64,000 bases of DNA from Lysobacteraceae bacterium PS02340 (GCA_029959605.1 JASCOC010000001.1:62001-126000), one strand, 5' to 3'; positions 1-11,113 are shown, numbered from the stretch's first letter. Numbers and translations are program-made. Notes: a model not told the origin generated them from the sequence alone.

Positions 1-1
1 G

Positions 2-157
2 GGCCTGCTGGCGCAGGCGACGACGGATGCCGAACTGCCGGCAGGCCTGTCTTGGGGCGCGGCCGGCGCCAATCTGGTGTGGTCGACGCTGGGGAACATC
101 ATCGGCGGCGGCGGAATCGGACTCGCGTACTGGGCGATCTATCTGCGCAAGCGCTGA
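2..157 (+). CDS. Formate/nitrite transporter family protein, C-terminal end (partial)
   Basis: The gene starts before the window; 51 codons are readable from base 2 to the TGA at 155-157. The translated tail holds the segment NLVWSTLGNIIGGGG followed by a last hydrophobic stretch and the basic end YLRKR. The N-x-x-x-S-T-x-G-N-x-x-G-G pattern resembles the last-helix signature of the FNT channels (FocA, NirC). Members form pentamers in the inner membrane and pass formate, nitrite or hydrosulfide. The substrate cannot be told from this fragment. The gene is convergent with the DUF429 gene, with about 31 bases between the stops. Confidence 0.7.
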   Translation, partial: GLLAQATTDAELPAGLSWGAAGANLVWSTLGNIIGGGGIGLAYWAIYLRKR

Positions 158-188
158 TCAACGGCACGTCGAAACGGGACGCCGTCGA

Positions 189-887
189 TCAGTACCAGAT
201 GGCACGCTGCAGTCCGTGGAGATCGGTTTCCGGCGGTGACGGAAGCGAACGGGCGTGACCTGCCGCGATGCGTTCGGCCGTCCAGAGCGCGACCAGCGCA
301 TCGAACACATCGTCAGCGGCCGCACGTCGCCGTGGCACGCGCGAGAGCAGACAACCGATCGCCGCCTCATCGAAAATGGCCGACAGCAGCCGCATTCGGG
401 TCCCCTGTCCGCTCGCCGATTTCTTGCGGTCCGCAACGCCACACCCACCGTTGAGCGCGGCGAACGAGACTTCCGGATGCACCTCCCGCACCTGCGCCCT
501 GGCGTGGGCGCTGGATCGAAGAAGCGAATCCCACTCGCGCACCTTCGGCAGGATGCCGAACGCCTGCGCGCCGAAGCCTCGGCCGTCAATCTCCCGATGG
601 CGCCTAGACGCTTCCGGCTGGCTTGCCGCATCCAGAATCCCGCGCACGGGTGCCGAAAACACGCTGCACGCACGACGTCCGCCCACGAATCGTCGCGCCT
701 CGCGATCCGCAGTGCGACCGCCCGCATCCGCAAGGCCGATCGGCACATCCACCGCGATGACCGCCGCGGCCGCGTGGCTCGTCTGCAGGCTGACAGCGTC
801 GGGATAGGCCTCGAAGGCGAATGCCTCGCCCTGCCGCCAGACGCCGATCCAGCCGGATTTGGCGCCATCCACGCCCACACATGTCAT
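189..887 (-). CDS. DUF429 family protein, predicted RNase H-like nuclease
   Basis: 232 residues. The start MTCVGVDGAKSGWIGV and the segment VIAVDVPIGL (about residues 42-51) are the two acidic strand motifs of DUF429, a family predicted from structure to have an RNase H-like fold; the cellular substrate is not known. The middle contains F-S-A-P-V-R and the end shows the D-D-V-F-D-A-L-V-A-L-W helix usual in this family. The gene seems to be a single unit on the minus strand with no close upstream partner. Function beyond a probable nuclease fold is inference. Confidence 0.75.
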   Translation of the reverse strand: MTCVGVDGAKSGWIGVWRQGEAFAFEAYPDAVSLQTSHAAAAVIAVDVPIGLADAGGRTADREARRFVGGRRACSVFSAPVRGILDAASQPEASRRHREIDGRGFGAQAFGILPKVREWDSLLRSSAHARAQVREVHPEVSFAALNGGCGVADRKKSASGQGTRMRLLSAIFDEAAIGCLLSRVPRRRAAADDVFDALVALWTAERIAAGHARSLPSPPETDLHGLQRAIWY

Positions 888-1134
888 CGATCAGATCCTC
901 TACACGCAGGCCACTGGCCAACACCGCCAGCATGACAAGCTGCGGCGCTCGATGTCGCGCTGACCACACAGATGGCTATATGCGGGGAACCCCGATGCAA
1001 CCGACCGCGCTGCGTGTGCGCGCCGCCGTGGCACGTCGATCGGCCGGGTGTTACATCGCCGAGGGGCACGAGAGCGGCCATTCTGAGTAGCGGTACAGGT
1101 GCTCGCCTGTGCACCCGCCCGAGTTCCTCCCTGC
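888..1134. other. Intergenic stretch without a recognisable gene
   Basis: The bases between the DUF429 start and the purA terminator hold only short reading frames with no family signature or plausible ribosome binding site. The stretch probably carries the DUF429 promoter, but no clear -35/-10 pair was seen. Confidence 0.5.
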
Positions 1135-1166
1135 AAAAAAAAACGGCCCAGGATCACCGGGCCGTT
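1135..1166 (-). terminator. Rho-independent terminator of purA
   Basis: A perfect 8-bp stem (AACGGCCC at 1142-1149 with GGGCCGTT at 1159-1166, nine-base loop) is followed on the minus strand by a run of nine T (the A run at 1135-1143). It lies 27 bases after the purA stop codon. Confidence 0.92.
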
Positions 1167-1192
1167 GCTCTGGAACCGGAAGCGGAACGCAA

Positions 1193-2650
<1,458 letters not shown>

Positions 2651-2727
2651 CATTATCCGGATAACGGGTGGCAGGGGCCACCAGTTTCGTGAGGCGTGTT
2701 CATGGGGGATCGGGGTGGTGTCGGGAG

Positions 2728-2890
2728 CCCCCTAGGCCCTCATCCGACGCGCGAGGCGCGACGCCCTCTCGCGGGGAGAGAGGCGCCGGGTCGAGATGTG
2801 CGCGGCGATCTCGACGGCCGGCTCGTGGCGATGGCGCACGGACGCGCGCGGCCTGCGCTTCCGAGCCCCTCTCCGGGAGGCCGGCGTCGG
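2728..2890. repeat. Degenerate REP-like intergenic palindromes
   Basis: The 458-base gap before purA holds no gene. Between the DUF2065 stop and the terminator lie broken palindromes: CCCTCATCCG, then CCTCTCGCGGGGAGAG, then CCCCTCTCCGGGAGG. They resemble the CCCTCTCC/GGAGAGGG repeats scattered in many xanthomonad genomes. The match is by eye only. Confidence 0.35.
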
Positions 2891-2943
2891 GTCAATACGT
2901 GTCTGGCAATCGCAATGGCCGGCTCATCATGCGTGAGGCGACA

Positions 2944-3129
2944 TCAACCCCGCACGAAGTACAGCGCGATCAACCCCGCCGCCAGTACCCCTGCGCCGAT
3001 GCGGCGCAGGGTGGAGATCGGCATCGTCAGCATCTGTTCGGCGTTGCGCTTCCAGAAGCCCGGGACGGCGAACAGGATCAGGCCTTCGAGGACGAACACC
3101 AGGCACAGCGCCGCCCACAGATCCGACAT
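2944..3129 (-). CDS. DUF2065 small inner-membrane protein
   Basis: 61 residues with two hydrophobic segments: about 5-24 (LWAALCLVFVLEGLILFAVP) and about 41-58 (GAGVLAAGLIALYFV), joined by a basic loop containing FWKRNAEQ. This is the pattern of DUF2065 (YjeT-like), which in many gammaproteobacteria lies directly after hflC. Here it starts 13 bases after the hflC stop, so it is probably cotranscribed. No biochemical role is established; an accessory of the HflKC-FtsH assembly is inference from synteny. Confidence 0.85.
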   Translation of the reverse strand: MSDLWAALCLVFVLEGLILFAVPGFWKRNAEQMLTMPISTLRRIGAGVLAAGLIALYFVRG

Positions 3130-3142
3130 TAGGCGCAGACCC

Positions 3143-4006
3143 TCAACGATCGCTGCGCATGTACTGCAGGAAGGGGTCGTTGCGCTCGAGCACGATCACG
3201 CTGTCGCCCTTTTCGAACGCGGCGCGGTAGGCCTCGAGACTGCGCTGAAACGCATAGAACGCGGGGTCGCGGTTCGCCGCTTCGCCGTAGATGCGGGCCG
3301 CTTCGGCGTCGCCTTCACCGCGCAGGGTCTGCGCGTCGCGTTCGGCTTCGGCGAGGATCACGGTCTGCTCGCGATCGGCCTGGCCGCGGATCGCGCGCGC
3401 GCGCTCCTCACCTTCGGCGCGCAGTCGCGTGGCCACTTCCTGGCGCTCGGCGCGCATGCGGTTGTAGACCTGCTGGATCACCTGGCTGTCGGTCGGCAGA
3501 TCGATCTGCTTCAGACGGATGTCGATGATGCGCATGCCCAGCGACTTCGCGGCTTCGTTGATGCCCGGCAGCTGGCGCTCGACGAACTCCGAGCGGTTGC
3601 CCGAGACCAGCTCGGTCAGCGTGCTGGCGTTGATCTCGTTACGCAGCGAGTTCTTGATGATCGGCTCGAGGCGCAGGTTGGCATCGGCCTCGTTGCCGGA
3701 CGTGGCGCGATAGAACGCCGCGACGTCGCTGATGGCGACGATGGCCACGAAGTCGACGCTGACGTCCTTGCGCTCGGAGGTCAGCGAACGCTCGGGCGAG
3801 AACGCACTGGCGTTGAAGCGGCGGTCGAACACGCGCGCCGATTCGATCAGCGGCACCTTGAAGTGCAGGCCCGGGCCGATGTCGGTCCGCGCGACGCGGC
3901 CGAGGTTGAGCACCAGGGCCACCTGACCTTCGCGGACCACGTACACCGAGCCCATAAGGCCCAGCAGCACGACGATGATCAGCGGAATGACGAAGTTGAG
4001 TCTCAT
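3143..4006 (-). CDS. hflC: FtsH protease modulator HflC
   Basis: 287 residues. HflC and HflK form a large SPFH/prohibitin cage in the inner membrane that encloses FtsH and limits its access to membrane substrates. One N-terminal membrane anchor (about 4-24) is followed by the SPFH domain (VVREGQVALVLNLGRVARTD and onward) and a long Ala/Glu/Arg-rich coiled coil (about 190-250, with RAEGEERARAIRGQADRE). The ATG lies inside the end of hflK (four-base ATGA overlap), which implies translational coupling and matched amounts of the two subunits. Confidence 0.96.
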   Translation of the reverse strand: MRLNFVIPLIIVVLLGLMGSVYVVREGQVALVLNLGRVARTDIGPGLHFKVPLIESARVFDRRFNASAFSPERSLTSERKDVSVDFVAIVAISDVAAFYRATSGNEADANLRLEPIIKNSLRNEINASTLTELVSGNRSEFVERQLPGINEAAKSLGMRIIDIRLKQIDLPTDSQVIQQVYNRMRAERQEVATRLRAEGEERARAIRGQADREQTVILAEAERDAQTLRGEGDAEAARIYGEAANRDPAFYAFQRSLEAYRAAFEKGDSVIVLERNDPFLQYMRSDR

Positions 4007-5199
4007 CGGGTGGCTCCTTCACGCGGCGGACGCGGCAGGCTGCGCGCAGGCGCCGCCGGAGTCGCGTTGCTGTTGCTGTTGCCGCTGTTGCGCGTGGCCT
4101 CGACGGCCGGCGACAGCACCTCGGGCGGAATCAGCGAGGGGGCGGCCTGCCCGCCTGCGCCCTGCCCGGCCATCGGCACGTAGATCAGCTGGCGGCCATC
4201 ACCGCCCACGACCACGCGGTTCTCGGCCAGCACGCTCTGCACGGTTTCCAGCCACAGACGCTTGCGGGTCACGTCCTGCGCGCCGGCGTAGGCATCGACC
4301 AGCAACGAGAAGCGGGTCGCGTCACCGGTGGCGCGTGCGATCTCGGCGGTCTTGTAGCCTTCGGCCTGCGAGCGGACACGCTCGGATTCACCGCGCGCCT
4401 CGGGCACGATCTTCGCCGCATACGCGCCGGCTTCCTTGACCAGCTGCTCGTTCATCTGCTGCGCGCTGTTGACGGCGTCGAACGCGTCCTTGACCTCTTC
4501 CGGCGGACGCGCGTCCTGCAGGTTGAGTTCGTTGACGAACAGGCCGGTGCGGTAGCTGTCGAGCGACGCCTGCAGCGAGGTCTGGGCTGCGGTCGAGATC
4601 GGACCACGCGCATTGAGCGCGGCGTCGAGGTTCACGCGGCCGATCTGCTCGCGCACGGCGCTGAGCGCGGTCTGCTCGAGCATTTCGCGGGCGTTGCGGG
4701 TGCCGAACAGGTACTGCACGGCGTCGCCGACGCGGTACTGCACGTTGAACGACACGATGACGATGTTCTCGTCGCGGGTCAGCACCGGCACGGTGTTGCT
4801 GAAGGACTGCACCGTGGTCGCATCGACCTTGGTCACGCGCTCGACCGGCCACGGCAGCTTGAAGTTCGGACCCGGCTGCATGACGCGGGCGACCTGGCCG
4901 AAGCGGAGCACCACGCCGCGCTGGGTTTCACCCACCAGCACGAAGCAGTTGAGCAGCAGCACGACGACCACGACGACCGCGATCCAGCGCAGCGGATTGC
5001 TGCCTCCGAATCCACCGCCGAAGAGCCCGCGGAACTGATCGAGGATGCGGTCGAAACCACCGCCACCACCACCGCGTCCGCCACGACCACCACCGCCGGT
5101 ACGGCGTGGCGGCCACGGATTGCGCTCGCCCTTGTCTCCGGACTCCTTGCGGTCCGGAGAATCGTTGTCCTTGTTGTTGCCGGGAATGTTCCAGGCCAT
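4003..5199 (-). CDS. hflK: FtsH protease modulator HflK
   Basis: 398 residues. Partner of HflC in the membrane cage around FtsH. The start at 5199 gives the family N-terminus MAWNIPGNNKDND; the open frame runs 60 codons further upstream but that part has no family character. A soluble N-terminal region rich in glycine (about 35-66) precedes a single membrane segment (about 72-90, I-A-V6-L3-N-C-F-V-L-V) and the SPFH domain (GETQRGVVLRFGQVARV). The C-terminus is low-complexity Ser/Asn/Pro. First gene of the hflK-hflC-DUF2065 unit; 188 bases separate it from hflX upstream. Confidence 0.96.
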   Translation of the reverse strand: MAWNIPGNNKDNDSPDRKESGDKGERNPWPPRRTGGGGRGGRGGGGGGFDRILDQFRGLFGGGFGGSNPLRWIAVVVVVVLLLNCFVLVGETQRGVVLRFGQVARVMQPGPNFKLPWPVERVTKVDATTVQSFSNTVPVLTRDENIVIVSFNVQYRVGDAVQYLFGTRNAREMLEQTALSAVREQIGRVNLDAALNARGPISTAAQTSLQASLDSYRTGLFVNELNLQDARPPEEVKDAFDAVNSAQQMNEQLVKEAGAYAAKIVPEARGESERVRSQAEGYKTAEIARATGDATRFSLLVDAYAGAQDVTRKRLWLETVQSVLAENRVVVGGDGRQLIYVPMAGQGAGGQAAPSLIPPEVLSPAVEATRNSGNSNSNATPAAPARSLPRPPREGATR

Positions 5200-5387
5200 G
5201 CCTGCTCCAGTTCTGGGCGCGCAGCCTGCGTCGGCGGCGGCGCGGGGGTCGCATAGTCTAACCGGCTCGCGCCTGTCGCAGGCCACGCACCGGAGGTCAT
5301 GCCGGGATTCCCGTGGTCGCGGCCCTGATCGCGAGCGGGCGTCCGCTCGACGTCGCATCGCGGGCAGACACGCACCCACCGGACCTA

Positions 5388-6707
5388 TCAGATGGTGTCG
5401 TCCTCGTCCGGAGGCAAGAGCGCGCGCAGCGGCTCGCCGTCGGCCTGCGACGCCAGACGCGCGGCGTCCGCATGGGCGAGGTCCACCTGGAGCAGCCAGC
5501 CGGACTCGTCGACGGTTTCCTCGCGCACGCCTTCCAGCGCATGCAGGCGGGCGTGCAGGCGGCCCGACTCGGGCGGCAGGCGCACCTCGCCAGTCACGCG
5601 ACGGATGCCGAGCCGACGTGCGAGCGCCTGCGATAGCAGATCCAGTCCAAGGCCATCGCGCGCCGAAATCCAGACGCTCTCGCGCACGGCGTCATCGGCC
5701 AGCGCGTTCGGGTCCTGGTCGTAGCGCGGCGTCGCGCCTTCGATGCGGTCGATCTTGTTGAACACCAGCAGCTGCGGCAGATCGCCGGCGCCGATTTCGC
5801 CGAGCACCGCGTCGACCTGGGCGATGCGCTCGTTCCGCAGCGGATCGGCGGCATCGATGATGTGCAGCAGCAGATCGGCCTCACGCGCCTCGCTCAACGT
5901 GGAGCGGAACGCGGCGACGAGTTCGTGCGGCAGGTCGCGCACGAAACCGACGGTGTCGGCGAGCACGATGCTGCCGCCGGACAGATCGACGCGGCGCACG
6001 GTGGGATCGAGCGTGGCGAACAGCTGGTCGGCCGCGTAGGCATCGGCGCCGGTCAGCGAGTTGAACAGCGTGGACTTGCCGGCATTCGTGTAGCCCACCA
6101 GCGCCACGCGCGGCAGCTCGCTGCGCACGCGCGCACGGCGCATCTGCGTGCGCTGCACTTCCACCTTGTCGAGGCGCGCCTGCAGCTGTTCGAGCCGCTT
6201 CTGCAACAGGCGACGGTCGGTTTCGAGCTGGGTTTCACCCGGACCGCGCAGGCCGATCGAACCACCGCGCTGCCGTTCCAGATGGGTCCAGCCGCGGACC
6301 AGGCGCGTGGCCATGTGGCGCAGCTGCGCCAGCTCGACCTGCAGCTTGCCTTCGTGGCTGCGGGCGCGCTGGGCGAAGATGTCGAGGATCAGCCCGGTGC
6401 GGTCGACGACGCGGCGCTCGAGGAATTTCTCGAGGTTGCGCTCCTGGCCCGGCGTGAGCCGATGGTTGACCAGCACCAGATCGGCGCCGGTCGCATCGGC
6501 CGCGGCCTTGACCTCGTCGAGCTTGCCGCTGCCGAACAGCGTGGCGGCATTGGGCTTGTCGATACGCGCCGGGATGACCGCGGCGACGCGGGCACCGGCC
6601 GAACGGGCGAGTTCCGAAAATTCTTCCAGCGCGCCTTCGTCGGCCGGGCCATGCGAATGCGGCTGGATCAGCAGCGCGTTTTCACCCTTGCGGGAGCGTT
6701 CGAACAA
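5388..6707 (-). CDS. hflX: Ribosome-splitting GTPase HflX
   Basis: 439 residues. HflX is an OBG-HflX GTPase that binds stalled 70S ribosomes, for instance after heat shock, and splits them. Visible order: N-terminal HflX domain with SGKLDEVKA (about 60-68), the GLRGPGETQLETDRR linker motif, then the G domain with G1 GYTNAGKST, G3 DTVGF and G4 NKID, and a C-terminal tail. It starts 18 bases after the hfq stop, so the two genes are probably cotranscribed from hfq or miaA. Confidence 0.96.
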   Translation of the reverse strand: MFERSRKGENALLIQPHSHGPADEGALEEFSELARSAGARVAAVIPARIDKPNAATLFGSGKLDEVKAAADATGADLVLVNHRLTPGQERNLEKFLERRVVDRTGLILDIFAQRARSHEGKLQVELAQLRHMATRLVRGWTHLERQRGGSIGLRGPGETQLETDRRLLQKRLEQLQARLDKVEVQRTQMRRARVRSELPRVALVGYTNAGKSTLFNSLTGADAYAADQLFATLDPTVRRVDLSGGSIVLADTVGFVRDLPHELVAAFRSTLSEAREADLLLHIIDAADPLRNERIAQVDAVLGEIGAGDLPQLLVFNKIDRIEGATPRYDQDPNALADDAVRESVWISARDGLGLDLLSQALARRLGIRRVTGEVRLPPESGRLHARLHALEGVREETVDESGWLLQVDLAHADAARLASQADGEPLRALLPPDEDDTI

Positions 6708-6725
6708 GTGGGTTCACACCTCGGG

Positions 6726-7007
6726 TCAGTCGGTCGTTTCGGGCGTCTCGTCTTCGCCTTCGCCCTCACCGGACTGGACGAACCCGCCACCCGGCGCCAC
6801 GCGCACGTTGCGGGCCGGCACCACGGTCGAGATCGCGTGCTTGTAGACCATCTGGCTCACGGTGTTGCGCAGCAGCACCACGAACTGGTCGAACGATTCG
6901 ATCGTGCCCTGCAGTTTGATGCCATTGACGAGGTAAATCGAGACGGGCACGCGCTCGCGGCGCAGTGCGTTCAGGAAAGGATCCTGCAAGGATTGCCCCT
7001 TGGACAT
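6726..7007 (-). CDS. hfq: RNA chaperone Hfq
   Basis: 93 residues. Hfq forms a hexamer that pairs small RNAs with mRNAs. The core matches the family closely: [20 protein letters not shown], then the Sm1 region with [14 protein letters not shown] and the Sm2 motif YKHAIST (YKHA binds uridine-rich RNA ends). After residue about 72 the tail is short and acidic ([15 protein letters not shown]), unlike the long tail of E. coli Hfq. A 196-base gap from miaA leaves room for an own promoter. Acidic tips are known in some Hfq proteins to aid RNA release; that role here is inference. Confidence 0.97.
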   Translation of the reverse strand: MSKGQSLQDPFLNALRRERVPVSIYLVNGIKLQGTIESFDQFVVLLRNTVSQMVYKHAISTVVPARNVRVAPGGGFVQSGEGEGEDETPETTD

Positions 7008-7203
7008 GGTGTTTCCCCAGCGTAGTTGTTGTTCTGATGACCTGTTGGCCGGGTCGCCACCCGCTCCCCGGATGACGACCGGCCGATGTTACACAACCGC
7101 GAAGCCGTCCGTGCGGGATCGCAGGGGTGGAATGCTGTGCGGAATCGGAGATTCGTGACGGCGGTGGCCGTGCACGCATGTGGACTCGAGCCGGCGCACG
7201 GGC

Positions 7204-8160
7204 TCAGTCCAGAAACGCGGCGACCTCCCTATCCAGTGCATCACGCTGCGTCGCCGGATCGAACCAGCGCGCCCCGCCCCGCCCGCGCAACCAGGTGAAC
7301 TGCCGCTTGGCCAGCTGGCGGGTCGCGGCGATCCCGCGTTCGCGGAAGTCGTCGGCCGTGCCCTGCCCGTCGAGAAATTCCCAGGCCTGGCGATAGCCGA
7401 CCGCCCGGATCGCCGGCAGCTCCAGCGACGCCGGATGCGCCTGCAGTTGCGGCAATGCGCGCAGCGCTCGCACCTCGTCGAGAAAACCGGCGGCAAGCAT
7501 CGCGTCGAACCGGGCGGCGATGCGCGCATGCAGGGCGGCGCGCTCGGGCGGCGCGAGCGCGAGCGCGAGCACCTGCGCGGGAAACGGTGGCGATTCGGAC
7601 GGGCGCCTCTGCCACGCGCTGATCGGAATCCCGGTCAGGCGATGCACTTCAAGCGCACGCTGGATGCGCTGCGTATCGCCGGGCTTGATGCGCGCAGCGG
7701 CTTCCGGATCGAGCGTCGCCAGACGCGCATGCAATGCGGGCCAGCCGATTGCCGCGGCTTCGGCCGTGATCGCGGCGCGCGTGTCGGCATCGGCTTCCGG
7801 CATCGGCGACAGTCCGTCGAGCAGGGCCGCGAAATACAGGCCGGTGCCACCGGCGAGAATCGGCACGCGACCGCGCGACAGGATGTCCTCGACCGCCGCG
7901 CGTGCATCGGTTGCGAATTCGGCCGCGGAATACGCCTGCCACGGATCGCGCAGGTCGAGCATGTGGTGCGGCGCCCGCGCGCGTTCCGCTGCGTCGGGCT
8001 TGGCCGCACCGATCTCGAGTCCGCGGTACACCAGCGCCGAATCGACGCTGACGATCTCGCCGCCGAACCGCTGCGCCCAGTCGAGCGCGAGCGCGGTCTT
8101 GCCGGACGCGGTCGGCCCCATCAGGGCGATGGCACGGGGTTTCGCTTGAGTGCTGTCCAT
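7204..8160 (-). CDS. miaA: tRNA dimethylallyltransferase MiaA
   Basis: 318 residues. Adds a dimethylallyl group to A37 of tRNAs that read codons beginning with U. The P-loop GPTASGKT lies at about residues 14-21; further motifs are [16 protein letters not shown], the catalytic-pocket region LVGGTGLY-like ([10 protein letters not shown]) and the C-terminal [15 protein letters not shown] three bases upstream (8163) is an alternative start; ATG at 8160 was preferred. It heads the miaA-hfq-hflX order common in gammaproteobacteria. No strong Shine-Dalgarno sequence is visible. Confidence 0.95.
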   Translation of the reverse strand: MDSTQAKPRAIALMGPTASGKTALALDWAQRFGGEIVSVDSALVYRGLEIGAAKPDAAERARAPHHMLDLRDPWQAYSAAEFATDARAAVEDILSRGRVPILAGGTGLYFAALLDGLSPMPEADADTRAAITAEAAAIGWPALHARLATLDPEAAARIKPGDTQRIQRALEVHRLTGIPISAWQRRPSESPPFPAQVLALALAPPERAALHARIAARFDAMLAAGFLDEVRALRALPQLQAHPASLELPAIRAVGYRQAWEFLDGQGTADDFRERGIAATRQLAKRQFTWLRGRGGARWFDPATQRDALDREVAAFLD

Positions 8161-8214
8161 CACGGTGGATGCTGTCTGCTCATGGATGCAATGCCGGTCC
8201 GCCCGACTGCGTCC

Positions 8215-9726
8215 TCAGTATCCCGTTTCCTTCAACGACAGCCGCACCTGCTCGTGCGTGGCCTGCACGTCCGCCGACGGCGCGCGGCCCAGCAGGCTGA
8301 CGCCGATGATCGCCGCGGTCGCCGACAGGAAGCCGGGAATCATCTCGTACAGCGCCGAGCCCATGCGGTTGACCATGATCTCCTTCCAGAAGATCACCAT
8401 CAGGGCGCCGGTCACCATGCCGGCGATCGCGCCGTTGCGGGTCATGCGCTTCCAGAACAGTGCCAGCAGCAGCACGGGACCGAAGGCAGACCCGAATCCA
8501 GCCCATGCGTAGGACACCAGGCCGAGCACACGGCTGTCCGGATCGCGCGCCATCCAGATCGCGAGGACCGACACCGCCAGCACGCTGGCGCGACCCACCC
8601 ACACCAGTTCGCCCTGCGACGCCTGCTTGCGGAAGAAGCCGCGATACAGATCCTCCGACAGCACGCTGGAACACACCAGCAACTGGCTCGACAGCGTGCT
8701 CATCACCGCGGCGAGAATCGCGGCGAGGATGATGCCGGCCACCCACGGGTTGAACAGCAGTTCGACCAGCGTGATGAAGACGCGCTCCGGATTCTCGAGT
8801 ACCGGCGCGGCCAACGACGCATTGGTTTCGAAGTAGGCGATGCCGAAGAAGCCGACCGACATCGCGCCGACCATGCACAGCAGCATCCAGCTCATGCCGA
8901 TGCGGCGCGCAGTGGGAATCGTGTGCACGCTCTGCGCCGCCATGAAGCGCACGAGGATGTGCGGTTGGCCGAAGTAGCCGAGCGCCCAGGCCAGCAGCGA
9001 AATGACGCCGATGAAGCCGAGATTGCCGCCGCGGAACCAGTCGAGCTGCAGCGGATCGTTGGCGCGGATCAGATCGATGCTGGCGTCGAATCCACCCGTG
9101 TGCATGAACACCAGGATCGGCGCGAGCAGCAGCGCGAACAGCATCATCATGCCCTGCGCCACGTCGGTCCAACTGACCGCGAGAAAGCCGCCGACCAGCG
9201 TGTAGAGCACGGTGACCGACGCGCCGAGCCAGATCGCCTGGCCGTAGGTCAGGCCGAACACGCTCTCGAACAGACGCGCGCCGGCCACGACACCCGACGC
9301 GCAGTAGATCGCGAAGAACACCAGGATCACCACCGCCGTGAACACGCGCAGGATGCGGCTGCGGTCATCGAAGCGGTTGGTCAGGAAGTCGGGCAACGTC
9401 AGCGCGTTGCCGGTGCGCTCGGTGTAGACGCGCAAGGGGCCGGCGACGAAACGCCAGTTGAGATACGCGCCGAGCAACAGGCCCACGGCGATCCATGCTT
9501 CCGACACGCCGCTGAGGAAGATCGCACCCGGCAGACCCATCATCAGCCAGCCGCTCATGTCCGACGCACCCGCCGACAACGCGGTGACGCCGGGACCGAG
9601 ACTGCGTCCACCGATGATGTAGTCGTCGAAACTCTTGGTCCGGCGCCAGGCCACGAATCCGATCACGACCATCACCGCCAGGTAGACGAGGAACATCACG
9701 ACGGTCGGCGTATTGGATCTGAGCAC
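8215..9726 (-). CDS. putP: Sodium/proline symporter PutP
   Basis: 503 residues of the sodium:solute symporter (SSS) family, with about 13 hydrophobic segments. PutP imports proline with Na+. Family signatures: N-terminal DDYIIGGRSLGPGVTALSAG, then SDMSGWLMMGLPGA and VYTERTGNALTLPDFLTNRF, all close to PutP of enteric bacteria and pseudomonads. It stops 54 bases before miaA. The 287 bases upstream (9727-10013), shared with the end of folP, hold no gene that I could see; they may carry the putP promoter. Proline as substrate follows from family similarity. Confidence 0.92.
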   Translation of the reverse strand: MLRSNTPTVVMFLVYLAVMVVIGFVAWRRTKSFDDYIIGGRSLGPGVTALSAGASDMSGWLMMGLPGAIFLSGVSEAWIAVGLLLGAYLNWRFVAGPLRVYTERTGNALTLPDFLTNRFDDRSRILRVFTAVVILVFFAIYCASGVVAGARLFESVFGLTYGQAIWLGASVTVLYTLVGGFLAVSWTDVAQGMMMLFALLLAPILVFMHTGGFDASIDLIRANDPLQLDWFRGGNLGFIGVISLLAWALGYFGQPHILVRFMAAQSVHTIPTARRIGMSWMLLCMVGAMSVGFFGIAYFETNASLAAPVLENPERVFITLVELLFNPWVAGIILAAILAAVMSTLSSQLLVCSSVLSEDLYRGFFRKQASQGELVWVGRASVLAVSVLAIWMARDPDSRVLGLVSYAWAGFGSAFGPVLLLALFWKRMTRNGAIAGMVTGALMVIFWKEIMVNRMGSALYEMIPGFLSATAAIIGVSLLGRAPSADVQATHEQVRLSLKETGY

Positions 9727-10013
9727 GGGGCCTCCTTGGGTCTGGCGCGATACGGAAAAACGCCGGGGAAACGGCCGCGGCGGTGCGACAGCCTAACGCA
9801 GACCGGCATCCGGAGCTGGCGCACGCATCGGTGTCGGCCGCGCCGGCGAGTGGAAAAAATCGCAGAAATTGCGCGTCGTGACACCGAAGGGCGCATGTAT
9901 GCGCGAAGGATCGCGCGGGCGCTGTGATCCGGATTCACCGGTCGAAGTGCCCGCAGACGAGCAGGCATCAAGCCGCGTCGCGGGCGCCGCGGATCCGGCG
10001 CGCAGCGCGTTGC

Positions 10014-10913
10014 TCAGGCGTCGTCGGGCCAGCTGATCGTCGGCTTCGGCGTGGCCGCCCGCGGTGTCGGCACCGCATCGACTGCGGCCCAGATCCTCAG
10101 CGCATCGACCGTCTCGGCGACGTCGTGCACGCGCAGGATGCGGGCCCCGTTCTGCGCGGCAACGAGATGCGCGGCGACGGAACCGGCCACGCGATCGGCC
10201 GGCACATCGCGACCGGTCAGCTCGCCGATGCTGCGCTTGCGCGACAGGCCGGCGAGCACCGGCACGCCGAGTTCGACGAAGCGCGCGAGCTGCGCCAGCA
10301 GCGTCATGTTGTGCGTCGTGGTCTTGCCGAATCCGAAGCCCGGATCGACGACGATGTGCTTGCGCGCGATGCCCGCCATCTCGGCGGAGAAGATGCGCTC
10401 GGCGAGAAAACGATGCACTTCGCCGACGACGTCGTCGTAATCCGGCGCATCCTGCATGCAGCGCGGTTCGCCGAGCATGTGCATCAGCACGACCGGCACG
10501 CCGAGCGAGGCCGCCGCGTCGAGTGCGCCCTCGCGTCGCAGGCCATAGACGTCGTTGATCAGACCCGCGCCCGCTGCGACGGCGGCGCGCATTACCTCGG
10601 GCTTGGACGTGTCGATGCTGATCGGCAGCGTCGTGCGTGCGATCAGCCCTTCGATCACCGGCAACACGCGTCGCAGTTCCTCGTCGACGGAGACCGCGTC
10701 CGCACCGGGACGCGTGGATTCGCCACCGATATCGAGCATGTCGGCGCCCGCCTCTGCCAGCCGCACGCCGTGTGCGATCGCCGCGTCGGTGGTGTCGTGC
10801 GCGCCGCCATCGGAGAAGGAATCCGGGGTGACGTTGACGATGCCCATCACGCGCGGACGGTCGAGCCGCAGCACGCGGCCGTTGCAGTCGAGCTGCGGCG
10901 CGGTGTCGAACAT
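10014..10913 (-). CDS. folP: Dihydropteroate synthase
   Basis: 299 residues. Condenses para-aminobenzoate with dihydropterin pyrophosphate in folate synthesis; the sulfonamide target. TIM-barrel motifs are present in order: MGIVNVTPDSFSDGG (about 24-38), DIGGESTRPGA (about 62-72), the SIDTSKPEV region, LINDVYGL, the DPGFGFGKTTTHN phosphate loop and the C-terminal RVHDVAE. The residue after the family core is a short Pro/Ala tail. Its ATG lies immediately after the stop of the small upstream membrane gene (one-base junction), so they are probably cotranscribed. Confidence 0.96.
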   Translation of the reverse strand: MFDTAPQLDCNGRVLRLDRPRVMGIVNVTPDSFSDGGAHDTTDAAIAHGVRLAEAGADMLDIGGESTRPGADAVSVDEELRRVLPVIEGLIARTTLPISIDTSKPEVMRAAVAAGAGLINDVYGLRREGALDAAASLGVPVVLMHMLGEPRCMQDAPDYDDVVGEVHRFLAERIFSAEMAGIARKHIVVDPGFGFGKTTTHNMTLLAQLARFVELGVPVLAGLSRKRSIGELTGRDVPADRVAGSVAAHLVAAQNGARILRVHDVAETVDALRIWAAVDAVPTPRAATPKPTISWPDDA

Positions 10914-11113
10914 CAGCGTTCGCCCTTGCGATCGTTCTGTTCGATCGTCACCACGCGGCGGCTCATGCCGAACGCGATGCCCAGCACGATTCCGATCGCG
11001 ATGCCCAGACCGAGATTGTCGAACGCCGAGCCGATGGCGACGCCGATCGCCACGCCGGCGCCGATTCCGATGGGCAGCAAGGGATAGCGGGTTTTCGATT
11101 TCGGCTCGGACAT
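10913..11113 (-). CDS. Small glycine-rich membrane protein of unknown function
   Basis: 66 residues. A charged N-terminus is followed by two Gly/Ala/Ile segments (about 13-29 and 34-48) with small-xxx-small spacing (GIGAGVAIGVAIG, GLGIAIGIVLGIAFG), as in glycine-zipper membrane proteins, and a basic tail. I do not recognise a named family. It directly precedes folP and touches its start, which suggests one transcript; no functional link is evident. Confidence 0.65.
   Translation of the reverse strand: MSEPKSKTRYPLLPIGIGAGVAIGVAIGSAFDNLGLGIAIGIVLGIAFGMSRRVVTIEQNDRKGER

Noticed and set aside
7180..9927. A 915-codon open frame on the plus strand opposite miaA and putP
   Set aside because: Its composition is the antisense pattern of GC-rich genes (Arg/Ala/His/Gln runs), it has no family motif, and miaA and putP on the other strand are unmistakable.
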